The notes below the pieces were generated by a model. It was not told the DNA's origin. It was given only the letters and a program-made list of their open reading frames with translations, and ran no database searches. A DNA stretch of 58,277 bases from JAZRPG01 sp045649105 (lineage in GTDB: Bacteria; Bacillota; Clostridia; Oscillospirales; JAAYXM01): positions 1 through 58,277 of the forward strand of contig JAZRPG010000019.1 in the NCBI GenBank assembly GCA_045649105.1, read 5' to 3'. The stretch's first letter is position 1. Each line of letters begins with the position of its first letter. The position numbers and the translations under genes are program-made. Positions 51,365-58,277 of the stretch are shown here, one piece after another.

Positions 51365-53749
51365 ATGGACACATTATATCAAAAATCATTAAATACCCTT
51401 GAGTTTCCTCGGGTGCTCAGTATACTTGCCGAGCATGCAGTGAGTGATAGCGCAAAGGAGCTTGCACTTGCACTTTCCCCGCTTGAAAGTGTCGGGGAGG
51501 TTTCTGCTGCGCTTGAAAAGACGAGTGATGCACGGCGCCTTATAGGTATAAAGGGTGCGCCTGAGTTTTCGGGTGTGAAAAGTGTCCGTGAGTCGTTAAA
51601 AAGAGCAGATATGGGCGGAAGTCTTAATCCGGGTGAGCTTTTGCGCATTTCGGCGCTTTTGCGCTGTGCAAGGAGTGCACAGAACTATCTCGATGAGGAC
51701 AGGCGTGAACGCACATCTCTTGATTCAATGTTTGCAGGGCTTTCTGTAAACAAATATCTTGAGGATAAAATAACAAATGCAATAATAAGCGCTGAAGAGA
51801 TAGCGGACGGAGCATCTTCTGAGCTTCTTTCAATACGCAGAAAGATGCGGAGAAGCGGGGAGAAAATACGCGAGGTTCTCTCTGATATAATTTCATCTCC
51901 AAAGCACGCAAAGCATCTGCAGGAGGCAATAATTACCCAGCGTTCCGGGAGATATGTTGTGCCTGTAAAAAGCGAGCACAAAGGCGATGTTAAGGGTCTT
52001 GTGCATGATATATCGGCAACGGGTGCAACTGTTTTTATAGAACCTATACAGGTTGTCGAATTAAACAACAGCCTTCGCGAGCTTGAGTCTGAGGAGAAAA
52101 AGGAGATTGAGCGCATTCTTGCAGAGCTTTCATCAGATGTTTCCGAATTTTCAGAATGCATTGAATCAAACTTTGAAATTTTGTCCCGTCTTGACCTTAT
52201 TTTCGCAATGGGAAAGCTTTCTTACACGCAAAATGCAGTGGCTCCGGAGGTTAATGACTGTGGCGAGGTGTTTTTAAAAAATGCACGGCACCCTCTGCTT
52301 GATAAAAAGAAAACAGTTCCCATAACCATAAGTCTTGGGCGGGATTTTGACACGCTTGTTATAACCGGTCCGAACACCGGCGGAAAAACAGTATCATTAA
52401 AGACGGTAGGGCTTCTTACTCTGATGGCCGAATGCGGAATGCATATCCCGTGTGACTTTGGAAGCTCAATATCCGTTTTTTCGCGGATTTATGCCGATAT
52501 TGGTGACGAACAGAGCATAGAACAGTCGTTGTCGACATTTTCGTCGCATATGAAGAACATAGTAGAGATTATATCGGGCGCGGACGATAAATCCCTTGTT
52601 CTTTTTGACGAGCTCGGCGCAGGGACAGACCCTGTTGAGGGCGCTGCGATTGCGGTGTCGATAATTGAATATGTAAAGGCGCTTGGCGCTAAAACCATTG
52701 CAACTACGCACTATGCGGAGCTTAAGAGCTTTGCTCTTGTTACAAATCGTGTTGAGAACGCAAGCTGTGAGTTTGATGTGACAACGCTCAAACCCACATA
52801 CAGGCTTCTTATAGGAATACCGGGAAAGAGTAACGCGTTTGCAATATCCGAGCGTCTTGGGCTTCCCAAGCATATAATAGAAAAAGCGGGTGCGCTTGTA
52901 GATGGTGAAGACAAACGCTTCGATGAGATTTTATCGCGTCTTGAAGAAAAGCAAAAAAATCTTGATGACGAAATCTCAAAGGCAGGTGCGCTTCGTGCAG
53001 AAGCCGACAGGCGGCGCAAAAATTCAGAAAAGGCAGAAGCAGAGGTTGAGCAAAGGCGAATTGCTATCGTAGAAAAAGCAAGGGCAGAAGCCGACCGCAT
53101 ATTAAAAGATGCAAGAGAGGCCTCGGAACGCGTTTTTGATGAGCTTGACGAGATAAGAAAGCTCCAGTCAAAGCGCGAGAACAGAAACCTTATTAACGAG
53201 GCACGGAGTGAGCTTAAAAAAGGTCTTGCAGATGCGGAAAAGCGCTTGATAGGCGCAAAACCGAAAAAGAAAGCAAAGCCATTGCCGAGAAAGCTTCGCG
53301 AGGGTGATACGGTAGAACTTGTTGAGTTGGGGCTTCGCGGAACAGTTTTGTCGATTGCTGAAAAGACCGGGGCGTTAACAGTGCAGGCAGGAATAATGAA
53401 GGTGACTGCGAGCCCTGATGAGGTTGCGCTTATAGAGGAAAGCGGAGAAAAGACAGTAAAGGACTTTGTTGCAGGGAAAAGAGCAGAGCTTCGGAATATT
53501 TCGATAAAGCCTGAGGTTGATTTGCGTGGTATGACTTCTGATGAGGCGGAGTATGTGCTGTCGTCATATCTTGACAGCGCATTTCTTGCAAAGCTTACTT
53601 CGGTTACGATAATACACGGAAAGGGAACAGGTGTTTTGAGAAAAACGGTGCACTCGTATCTTAAAGGACATCCTCATGTCAAATCATGGAGGCTTGGGGT
53701 CTTCGGTGAGGGAGAGGACGGAGTAACTATTGCGGAAATAAGGACATAA
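51365..53749 (+). CDS. mutS2: Endonuclease MutS2
   Basis: MutS-family ATPase; in Gram-positive bacteria it acts on collided ribosomes and/or suppresses recombination. It has 794 residues: helical core and clamp, then the ATPase with Walker A GPNTGGKTVSLKT near 336 and the DELGAGTDPVEG block near 415, a long charged coiled coil (about 515-640), and a C-terminal Smr domain with VDLRGMT (near 718) and HGKGTGVLR (near 755). No mismatch-recognition domain is present. It starts 18 bases after recO. Confidence 0.97.
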   Translation: MDTLYQKSLNTLEFPRVLSILAEHAVSDSAKELALALSPLESVGEVSAALEKTSDARRLIGIKGAPEFSGVKSVRESLKRADMGGSLNPGELLRISALLRCARSAQNYLDEDRRERTSLDSMFAGLSVNKYLEDKITNAIISAEEIADGASSELLSIRRKMRRSGEKIREVLSDIISSPKHAKHLQEAIITQRSGRYVVPVKSEHKGDVKGLVHDISATGATVFIEPIQVVELNNSLRELESEEKKEIERILAELSSDVSEFSECIESNFEILSRLDLIFAMGKLSYTQNAVAPEVNDCGEVFLKNARHPLLDKKKTVPITISLGRDFDTLVITGPNTGGKTVSLKTVGLLTLMAECGMHIPCDFGSSISVFSRIYADIGDEQSIEQSLSTFSSHMKNIVEIISGADDKSLVLFDELGAGTDPVEGAAIAVSIIEYVKALGAKTIATTHYAELKSFALVTNRVENASCEFDVTTLKPTYRLLIGIPGKSNAFAISERLGLPKHIIEKAGALVDGEDKRFDEILSRLEEKQKNLDDEISKAGALRAEADRRRKNSEKAEAEVEQRRIAIVEKARAEADRILKDAREASERVFDELDEIRKLQSKRENRNLINEARSELKKGLADAEKRLIGAKPKKKAKPLPRKLREGDTVELVELGLRGTVLSIAEKTGALTVQAGIMKVTASPDEVALIEESGEKTVKDFVAGKRAELRNISIKPEVDLRGMTSDEAEYVLSSYLDSAFLAKLTSVTIIHGKGTGVLRKTVHSYLKGHPHVKSWRLGVFGEGEDGVTIAEIRT

Positions 53750-53803
53750 CGCAATAGAATTAAAAAGGTATGATACTGTTTTTGTTGTATAAATAAAAAG
53801 TAG

Positions 53804-53833
53804 TTGACTTATATATAGCAAGTTTGGTATTAT
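53804..53833 (+). promoter_or_regulatory. Promoter of the HPr-like gene
   Basis: TTGACT (53804-53809), 18 bases, TATTAT (53828-53833) with an extended -10 TG. Confidence 0.72.
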
Positions 53834-53885
53834 ATATAGAGTAATAAGTTGATATGTAATTTTATAAATGAGGAGAATGCTGTAA

Positions 53886-54155
53886 ATGTGTTCCAAAGAA
53901 GTGGTAATTAATAATCAGATAGGCCTTCGTGCAAGGCCGGCGACGTTTTTTATACAGAAGGCGAACGAGTTTAAGTGCAGTATACAGGTTGAGCGTGATG
54001 AGCGTCGCGTAAATGCGAAAAGTCTTCTTGGTGTGTTGTCGCTCGGGATAGTCAAAGGCACTAAGGTCACGATTATTGCGGACGGTGTAGATGAGGATGA
54101 GGCGATAGTTGCGCTGGCTGAGCTTGTGGGCGGTAATTTTTCTGACCAGATGTAA
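53886..54155 (+). CDS. HPr-like protein with Arg at position 15 (Crh-like)
   Basis: Protein of 89 residues with the HPr fold. The loop that normally reads GLHARPA reads GLRARPA, so the phosphorylatable His15 is Arg15. The regulatory site AKSLLGVLSLG is intact with Ser46. A protein that cannot take phosphate from enzyme I but can be phosphorylated by HPr kinase resembles Crh of Bacillus, where the residue is Gln15. It should therefore act in carbon catabolite control rather than sugar transport, which is inference. GAGGAG precedes the ATG. The change from His is one base (CGT for CAT). Neither enzyme I nor hprK is in the window. Confidence 0.93.
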   Translation: MCSKEVVINNQIGLRARPATFFIQKANEFKCSIQVERDERRVNAKSLLGVLSLGIVKGTKVTIIADGVDEDEAIVALAELVGGNFSDQM

Positions 54156-54174
54156 ACAAAATATATTTTTCATT

Positions 54175-54206
54175 ATTATAGACGGCATAGTTATGCCGTC
54201 TATAAT
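54175..54206. other. 15-bp near-perfect palindrome between the HPr-like gene and uvrC
   Basis: Fifteen paired bases (ATTATAGACGGCATA with its complement) with a two-base loop. The tract after it (GTTATAGG) is not T-rich on the plus strand, so termination is doubtful. Confidence 0.55.
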
Positions 54207-54227
54207 GTTATAGGCAGGTGAATTTAA

Positions 54228-56045
54228 GTGAGCACGAAAGAAAAGGCGTTGAAGCTTCCGCAAAAACCCGGTGTTTATATTATGCTTGACAAGAGCGGGG
54301 CCGTTATATATGTCGGCAAAGCGAAAAAATTATACAACCGTGTCAATTCCTATTTCAGAAACAACTCGGCGCATAATGCAAAGACCAGGCTTATGGTGTC
54401 TCAGGTAAAAGATTTTGATTATATAATAACAGATACAGAGTTTGAAGCGCTTGTACTTGAAAATTCACTTATAAAGCGACACATGCCGAAATACAACATA
54501 CTGTTAAAGGATGACAAGGGTTATCCGTTTATAAGACTCTCGGTAAAGGATGAGTATCCGCGCTTTTCAATAGTTTCAAAGACTGCAGATGATGGTGCGC
54601 GGTACTTTGGTCCGTACGGAGGAAGGGTTGAATCGCGTCGGGTGATTAATGCTGTGAGTGAGCTTTTGCGTCTTCCGACATGTAACAGGAAATTCCCTGC
54701 AGATATAGGGAGGGGCCGCCCGTGCCTTAACAGCCATATCGGCAAATGCGATGCTGTTTGTGCAGGGAATATTACAAAGGAGGAATATAACGAGCGCATT
54801 TTGCGTGCCTGCATGGTTCTGTCTGGAAAATCCGATGAGCTTGAGGCGGTGCTTGAAAAGCGCATGACGGAGCATGCAGAGAGACTTGAGTTTGAACTTG
54901 CAGGGAAGGTGAGAGATGAGCTTCGTGCTATCAGGGCGCTCAGTACAAAACAAAAAATAATATCCGGCATGATGTCGGATACAGATGTTCTGGCGCTGCA
55001 TGCAGGTGAGAGTAAGACTGTGTTTTCAATATTACACTATATTGACGGAGTTCTCCTTGACAGTGAATCAAAAACAATCGAAACACCTGTGTTTGCTGAC
55101 GAAAGCGAGCTTTTAGAGAGCTTTGCAATAAGATATTATTCCGACAGAAGCCGTCTGCCTTCGGAGATATATTTGCAGTATGAGACGGAGTACTCAAGTT
55201 TAATGGAGGATTGGCTGACAGAAAAAGGCGGGAGGCGCGTCCGTGTCATAACGCCGAAGCGCGGCGATAAGTTAAAGTCTGTAAAAATGGCACAGCAAAA
55301 TGCAAAGGAAAAGGCAGAGGCCGCAATGAACAGGGAGGAGCGGACTGCCCGTGTTCTGACGGATTTAAAAAAGATTCTTGCCCTTGATGACCTGCCTCAG
55401 CGCATAGAGGCGTATGATATATCTCATACATCGGGAAGTGAGACCGTTGCCGCAATGACAGTCTTTAAAAACGGTGTTCCGTTAAAACGCGAATACAGAA
55501 AATTCAAAATATCGGAGCTATGCGTGCAGGATGACCCGGGTGCAATGCGGGAGGTTATTGAAAGGCGAATAAAAAGATATACGGACGGCGATGATAAATT
55601 TGAGGAGTTGCCGGATTTAATACTTCTTGATGGAGGTATTGCGCAGCTCCGTGCAGTCGTGCCGGTTATCGAAAAAGCAGGGCTGGAGATACCGGTTTTC
55701 GGAATGGTTAAGGATGACAGGCACAAGACACGCGCCATTATAAATGAGAAAGGTATGGAAATCGGGATATCGTCAAGCCCATCTGTGTTCCGGTTTGTGA
55801 GCGCCATTCAGGAAGAGGTGCACCGCTTCGTAATAGAGTATCACAGAAAACGACGCGGGCACAGCATGACGGAGAGTGAGCTTAAAAAAATAGCCGGTGT
55901 AGGGGAGAAGCGTGCTTCGTTATTACTTGCGAATTTTAAGAGTATACGGGGTATAAAGAACGCAACACAAAAGGAGCTTTCTGAGGTTGTGCCGGCTTCT
56001 GTGGCTGCGCTTGTGTATAAACATTACCATGGTAAGGAGAGATAG
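54228..56045 (+). CDS. uvrC: UvrABC excinuclease subunit C
   Basis: Makes both cuts beside damaged bases in nucleotide excision repair. In 605 residues: the N-terminal GIY-YIG nuclease (PGVYIM...VIYVGKAK, 13-40), a UVR motif with LEFELAGKVRDELRAI near 220, the RNase H-like 5' nuclease with EAYDISHTSG near 398, and a C-terminal helix-hairpin-helix (KKIAGVGEKRA near 558). Start is GTG at 54228 behind AGGTG. It leads a run of four genes, overlapping or nearly touching. Confidence 0.97.
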   Translation: MSTKEKALKLPQKPGVYIMLDKSGAVIYVGKAKKLYNRVNSYFRNNSAHNAKTRLMVSQVKDFDYIITDTEFEALVLENSLIKRHMPKYNILLKDDKGYPFIRLSVKDEYPRFSIVSKTADDGARYFGPYGGRVESRRVINAVSELLRLPTCNRKFPADIGRGRPCLNSHIGKCDAVCAGNITKEEYNERILRACMVLSGKSDELEAVLEKRMTEHAERLEFELAGKVRDELRAIRALSTKQKIISGMMSDTDVLALHAGESKTVFSILHYIDGVLLDSESKTIETPVFADESELLESFAIRYYSDRSRLPSEIYLQYETEYSSLMEDWLTEKGGRRVRVITPKRGDKLKSVKMAQQNAKEKAEAAMNREERTARVLTDLKKILALDDLPQRIEAYDISHTSGSETVAAMTVFKNGVPLKREYRKFKISELCVQDDPGAMREVIERRIKRYTDGDDKFEELPDLILLDGGIAQLRAVVPVIEKAGLEIPVFGMVKDDRHKTRAIINEKGMEIGISSSPSVFRFVSAIQEEVHRFVIEYHRKRRGHSMTESELKKIAGVGEKRASLLLANFKSIRGIKNATQKELSEVVPASVAALVYKHYHGKER

Positions 56046-56048
56046 ATT

Positions 56049-56588
56049 ATGCGCGTAATATCAGGGACAGCACGCGGGCGTGTGCTTAACTCGCTCGAAG
56101 GCGAAGCGACGCGCCCAACGACAGACAGGGTCAAGGAATCGATTTTTAATATAATTCAGTTTGAAATAGAAGGCAGGCGGATTCTTGATTTGTTCGGAGG
56201 GAGCGGACAAATGGCAATCGAGGCTGTCAGCAGAGGTGCTGAAAGTGCGCTCGTTGCGGAGAATTCCAAGCAGGCTGGGACTATAATACGTGAAAATATA
56301 AAAAAATGCGGATTTTCTGACAAAATTCGCCTCTATATGGGGGATTTTTCGGAAGTGTTGACAAAGGGTGAAAAATATGATGTAATATTTTTAGACCCTC
56401 CGTATAAAAGCAATTACATTGCTAAGGCATTGTCAATGATACAATCGATTGACATATTGTCAAATGGTGGTATAATAGTATGTGAAACAGATAAAAGTGC
56501 AGAAATTCCGCACCTTTCTGCTCCGTATGACACAAGACGCGAATATGTATACGGAAGGACAAAGATAACGGTTATTAGGAAAGGGTAG
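56049..56588 (+). CDS. rsmD: 16S rRNA (guanine966-N2)-methyltransferase
   Basis: Methylates G966 of 16S rRNA. The N-terminal RVISGTARGR and RPTTDRVKESIFNI, SAM loop DLFGGSGQMAIEAVSRGA (with GQM where GAL is more usual) and the catalytic DPPYK near 115 are present. It has 179 residues. The gene begins three bases after uvrC and is followed by coaD, a pair common in Firmicutes. Confidence 0.95.
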   Translation: MRVISGTARGRVLNSLEGEATRPTTDRVKESIFNIIQFEIEGRRILDLFGGSGQMAIEAVSRGAESALVAENSKQAGTIIRENIKKCGFSDKIRLYMGDFSEVLTKGEKYDVIFLDPPYKSNYIAKALSMIQSIDILSNGGIIVCETDKSAEIPHLSAPYDTRREYVYGRTKITVIRKG

Positions 56589-56613
56589 CGGTTTCAGGAA
56601 AGCGAATGATACT

Positions 56614-57099
56614 ATGAAAACAGCAGTATATCCGGGAAGCTTTGATCCTATCACTATGGGGCATTTAGACATAATCTCGCGTGCGTCCGGAATATTCGAC
56701 AGGGTTGTTGTTGTCGTAATGGTCAACAGCAAAAAGACAGCGATGTTTTCTCTTGAGGAGCGGTGTGAGTATATACGGCGTGCAGTAGCGTGCTTTTCAA
56801 ATGTTGAGGTAATGCTGTCGGATAAGCTCCTTGCGGATTGGGTAAAGACAGTCGGAGATTGTGTGCTGGTAAAAGGCATTCGCGCTATAAGTGACTTTGA
56901 GAGTGAATTTCAGATGGCGCTTATTAACCGCAAGCTCAATCCTGAGCTTGAAACTGTATTTCTGCCGACCTCGGAGGAGCATTTGTACTTGTCATCAAGC
57001 GTAGTAAAGGAAATCGGCTCACTTGGCGGAGACATAACTCCGTTTATTCCTGCGGAAATCTTGAGGGATATAGAAAAAAGACTTACAGGGGGAAGATGA
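56614..57099 (+). CDS. coaD: Phosphopantetheine adenylyltransferase
   Basis: Makes dephospho-CoA from pantetheine phosphate and ATP. The N-terminal PGSFDPITMGHLD contains the nucleotidyltransferase motif TxGH; the usual TNGH reads TMGH. KGIRAISDFESEFQMA near 88 and SSSVVKEIGSLGGD near 128 match the family. Length 161 residues. It follows rsmD by 25 bases. Confidence 0.96.
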   Translation: MKTAVYPGSFDPITMGHLDIISRASGIFDRVVVVVMVNSKKTAMFSLEERCEYIRRAVACFSNVEVMLSDKLLADWVKTVGDCVLVKGIRAISDFESEFQMALINRKLNPELETVFLPTSEEHLYLSSSVVKEIGSLGGDITPFIPAEILRDIEKRLTGGR

Positions 57100-57102
57100 G
57101 AA

Positions 57103-57591
57103 ATGGCTAGCGGTATTGAAGAATTGGTAAATATGCTGTACGACATGGTGTCGGAGGCGTGGGCACTGCCGTTCGGTGCGGAGAAGTGCCTTCTTGAAAA
57201 GGAAAAAGTTTTGGACCTTGTCGATGAGATACGCGTAAACCTGCCAAAAGATTTAGAGCAGGCTCGCGTAATTGTGGAGAACAGAAACGATATATTGGCA
57301 CAGGCAAAACGTGAGGCAGAGGCGATTAAACGCGCTGCTGAAGACCGTGCGAGGCACATGGTTGCAGAGGATGAGATTGTCATTACCACAAAGCAGAAGG
57401 CAAACGAGATTATGACAGCTGCCGAAACAAAAGCAAAAGAGCTGCGTTATGCCGCGAATGAGTATGCTGACGACACTCTCCGCAGACTTGAGGATGTAAT
57501 TACACAGGCACTCTCGGAGACGCGTGAATCGCGCAAGCAGTTTAAAGCTGCAGTGTCAAAGAGTGCTTCGCAAAAGGCTGATAACGAGTAA
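57103..57591 (+). CDS. Coiled-coil protein downstream of coaD
   Basis: Acidic, charged protein of 162 residues without membrane segment. From about 55 to 140 it is a long Ala/Glu/Arg-rich helix that recalls ATP synthase subunit b or DivIVA-type coiled coils (QAKREAEAIKRAAEDRARH). Proteins of this kind often follow coaD in Clostridia, but I do not know the function. It starts three bases after coaD, behind GGGGGAAG, and is followed by a terminator. Confidence 0.8.
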   Translation: MASGIEELVNMLYDMVSEAWALPFGAEKCLLEKEKVLDLVDEIRVNLPKDLEQARVIVENRNDILAQAKREAEAIKRAAEDRARHMVAEDEIVITTKQKANEIMTAAETKAKELRYAANEYADDTLRRLEDVITQALSETRESRKQFKAAVSKSASQKADNE

Positions 57592-57607
57592 GTAAAAGGC
57601 TACAAAT

Positions 57608-57643
57608 AAAGGGACATTGCAAAATGGTGGCAATGTCCCTTTT
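57608..57643 (+). terminator. Terminator after the coiled-coil gene
   Basis: A perfect 13-bp stem (AAAGGGACATTGC with its complement) with a nine-base loop and a short T run. It closes the uvrC-rsmD-coaD operon. Confidence 0.88.
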
Positions 57644-57656
57644 AAGCTAAAAAAGT

Positions 57657-57687
57657 AAAATCCCCGTACATTAAGTACGAGGATTTT
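57657..57687 (-). terminator. Terminator of the tRNA operon
   Basis: A 13-bp stem (AAAATCCTCGTAC with GTACGGGGATTTT, one G-U) with a five-base loop, then TTTTACTTTTTT beginning in the stem on the minus strand. Confidence 0.85.
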
Positions 57688-57762
<75 letters not shown>

Positions 57763-57812
57763 GTGTGAATAATTGCGACAGGAACATATCATCTGATCCT
57801 GTCGCAATAAAA

Positions 57813-57887
57813 TGGAGCGGAAGACGAGATTCGAACTCGCGACTTTCACCTTGGCAAGGTGACACTCTACCACTGAGTCACTCCCGC
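57813..57887 (-). tRNA. tRNA-Gly (GCC)
   Basis: Acceptor GCGGGAG/CTTCCGC (one G-U), anticodon loop TTGCCAA (GCC), T loop TTCGAAT, U73 and encoded CCA. Confidence 0.97.
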
Positions 57888-57895
57888 AAAAAAGA

Positions 57896-57971
<76 letters not shown>

Positions 57972-57979
57972 AGGAATGA

Positions 57980-58056
57980 TGGCGACCCGGATGGGGCTCG
58001 AACCCACGACCTCTAGCGTGACAGGCTAGCGTTCTAACCAACTGAACTACCGGGCC
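57980..58056 (-). tRNA. tRNA-Asp (GTC)
   Basis: Acceptor GGCCCGG/CCGGGTC (one G-U), anticodon loop CTGTCAC (GTC), T loop TTCGAGC, G73 and encoded CCA. Confidence 0.97.
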
Positions 58057-58059
58057 AAA

Positions 58060-58135
58060 TGGTGGGAACAACAGGGCTCGAACCTGTGACCCTCTGCTTG
58101 TAAGGCAGATGCTCTCCCAGCTGAGCTATGCTCCC
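58060..58135 (-). tRNA. tRNA-Val (TAC)
   Basis: Acceptor GGGAGCA/TGTTCCC (one G-U), anticodon loop CTTACAA (TAC), T loop TTCGAGC, A73 and encoded CCA. First tRNA of the operon, closest to the promoter. Confidence 0.97.
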
Positions 58136-58181
58136 ATGAAGCTTCCCGCCCAAACTGTCTCTCTCCGAGTCAGCGAAAAGT

Positions 58182-58210
58182 ATTATAGCACACAATATCG
58201 GTTTTGTCAA
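58182..58210 (-). promoter_or_regulatory. Consensus promoter of the tRNA operon
   Basis: On the minus strand TTGACA, 17 bases, TATAAT with extended -10 TGC: a perfect sigma-A promoter about 45 bases before tRNA-Val. The rest of the window end (58211-58277) is AT-rich, with no gene visible. Confidence 0.95.
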
Positions 58211-58277
58211 CTACTTTTTTAAATATTTTTTTATTTTTTTCTTAAGCCGATATAAGCGGGTAAAATGCACTGTTTTT

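Overview
This 58.3 kb window is a stretch of chromosomal backbone from a Gram-positive, spore-forming, low-to-moderate GC bacterium of the class Clostridia, probably near Oscillospirales (the rank below class is inference). Pointers are the PolC-type replicase, YlxM-Ffh, the DUF177-rpmF and DUF512-der-plsY-gpsA clusters, the MEP isoprenoid genes (dxr, ispG), a CIRCE-controlled groESL, and sporulation-type genes (a SpoIVFA/SpoIVFB-like pair, YlbJ, YlmC/YmxH). I see no phage, insertion sequence, CRISPR array or rRNA gene. The interest lies in regulation, degenerate protein families and a repeated DNA motif rather than in an accessory island.

Layout. 0-12 kb (+): after a minus-strand DUF6062 gene come an OGG1-like glycosylase and the envelope/isoprenoid/replication series pyrH-frr-uppS-cdsA-dxr-rseP-ispG-polC, with rseP apparently starting at an ATT codon. 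12-19 kb (+): a GNAT protein, class II aldolase, comEC, holA, an RNase M5-like Toprim protein, and an M23 protein overlapping a SpoIVFB-like site-2 protease. 19-23 kb (-): ylxM-ffh-rpsP-khpA-rimM-trmD, read towards and overlapping the spoIVFB-like gene. 23-37 kb (+): a yybP-ykoY (Mn2+) riboswitch before a P-type cation ATPase, an MFS carrier, a YmfF/YmfH-like M16 peptidase pair with lgt and folD, DUF177-rpmF, and DUF512-der-plsY-gpsA. 37-43 kb (-): groES-groEL behind CIRCE, a YpsC/RlmL-type methyltransferase and a class A PBP. 43-45 kb (+): YlmC, then rpsB-tsf behind a structured leader. 45-46.5 kb (-): a small Cys protein and ylbJ. 46.7-57.6 kb (+): rlmB, a degenerate P-type-ATPase-like membrane protein, era, recO, mutS2, an HPr-like protein without the phosphorylatable His15, uvrC, rsmD, coaD and a coiled-coil protein. 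57.6-58.2 kb (-): a five-tRNA operon (Val, Asp, Phe, Gly, Cys) from a perfect consensus promoter.

Most unusual items: (1) a perfect 20-bp dyad GTAAAG-N8-CTTTAC found four times, three of them directly before the ribosome binding sites of ylxM(-ffh), era and recO; (2) a P-type ATPase-like protein that keeps the fold landmarks but has lost DKTGT, TGD and GDGxND; (3) a Crh-like HPr with Arg15 and Ser46; (4) a pseudoknot-capable rpsB leader; (5) an ATT start codon for rseP. All statements rest on reading the sequence and on knowledge of the families; no database search was run.
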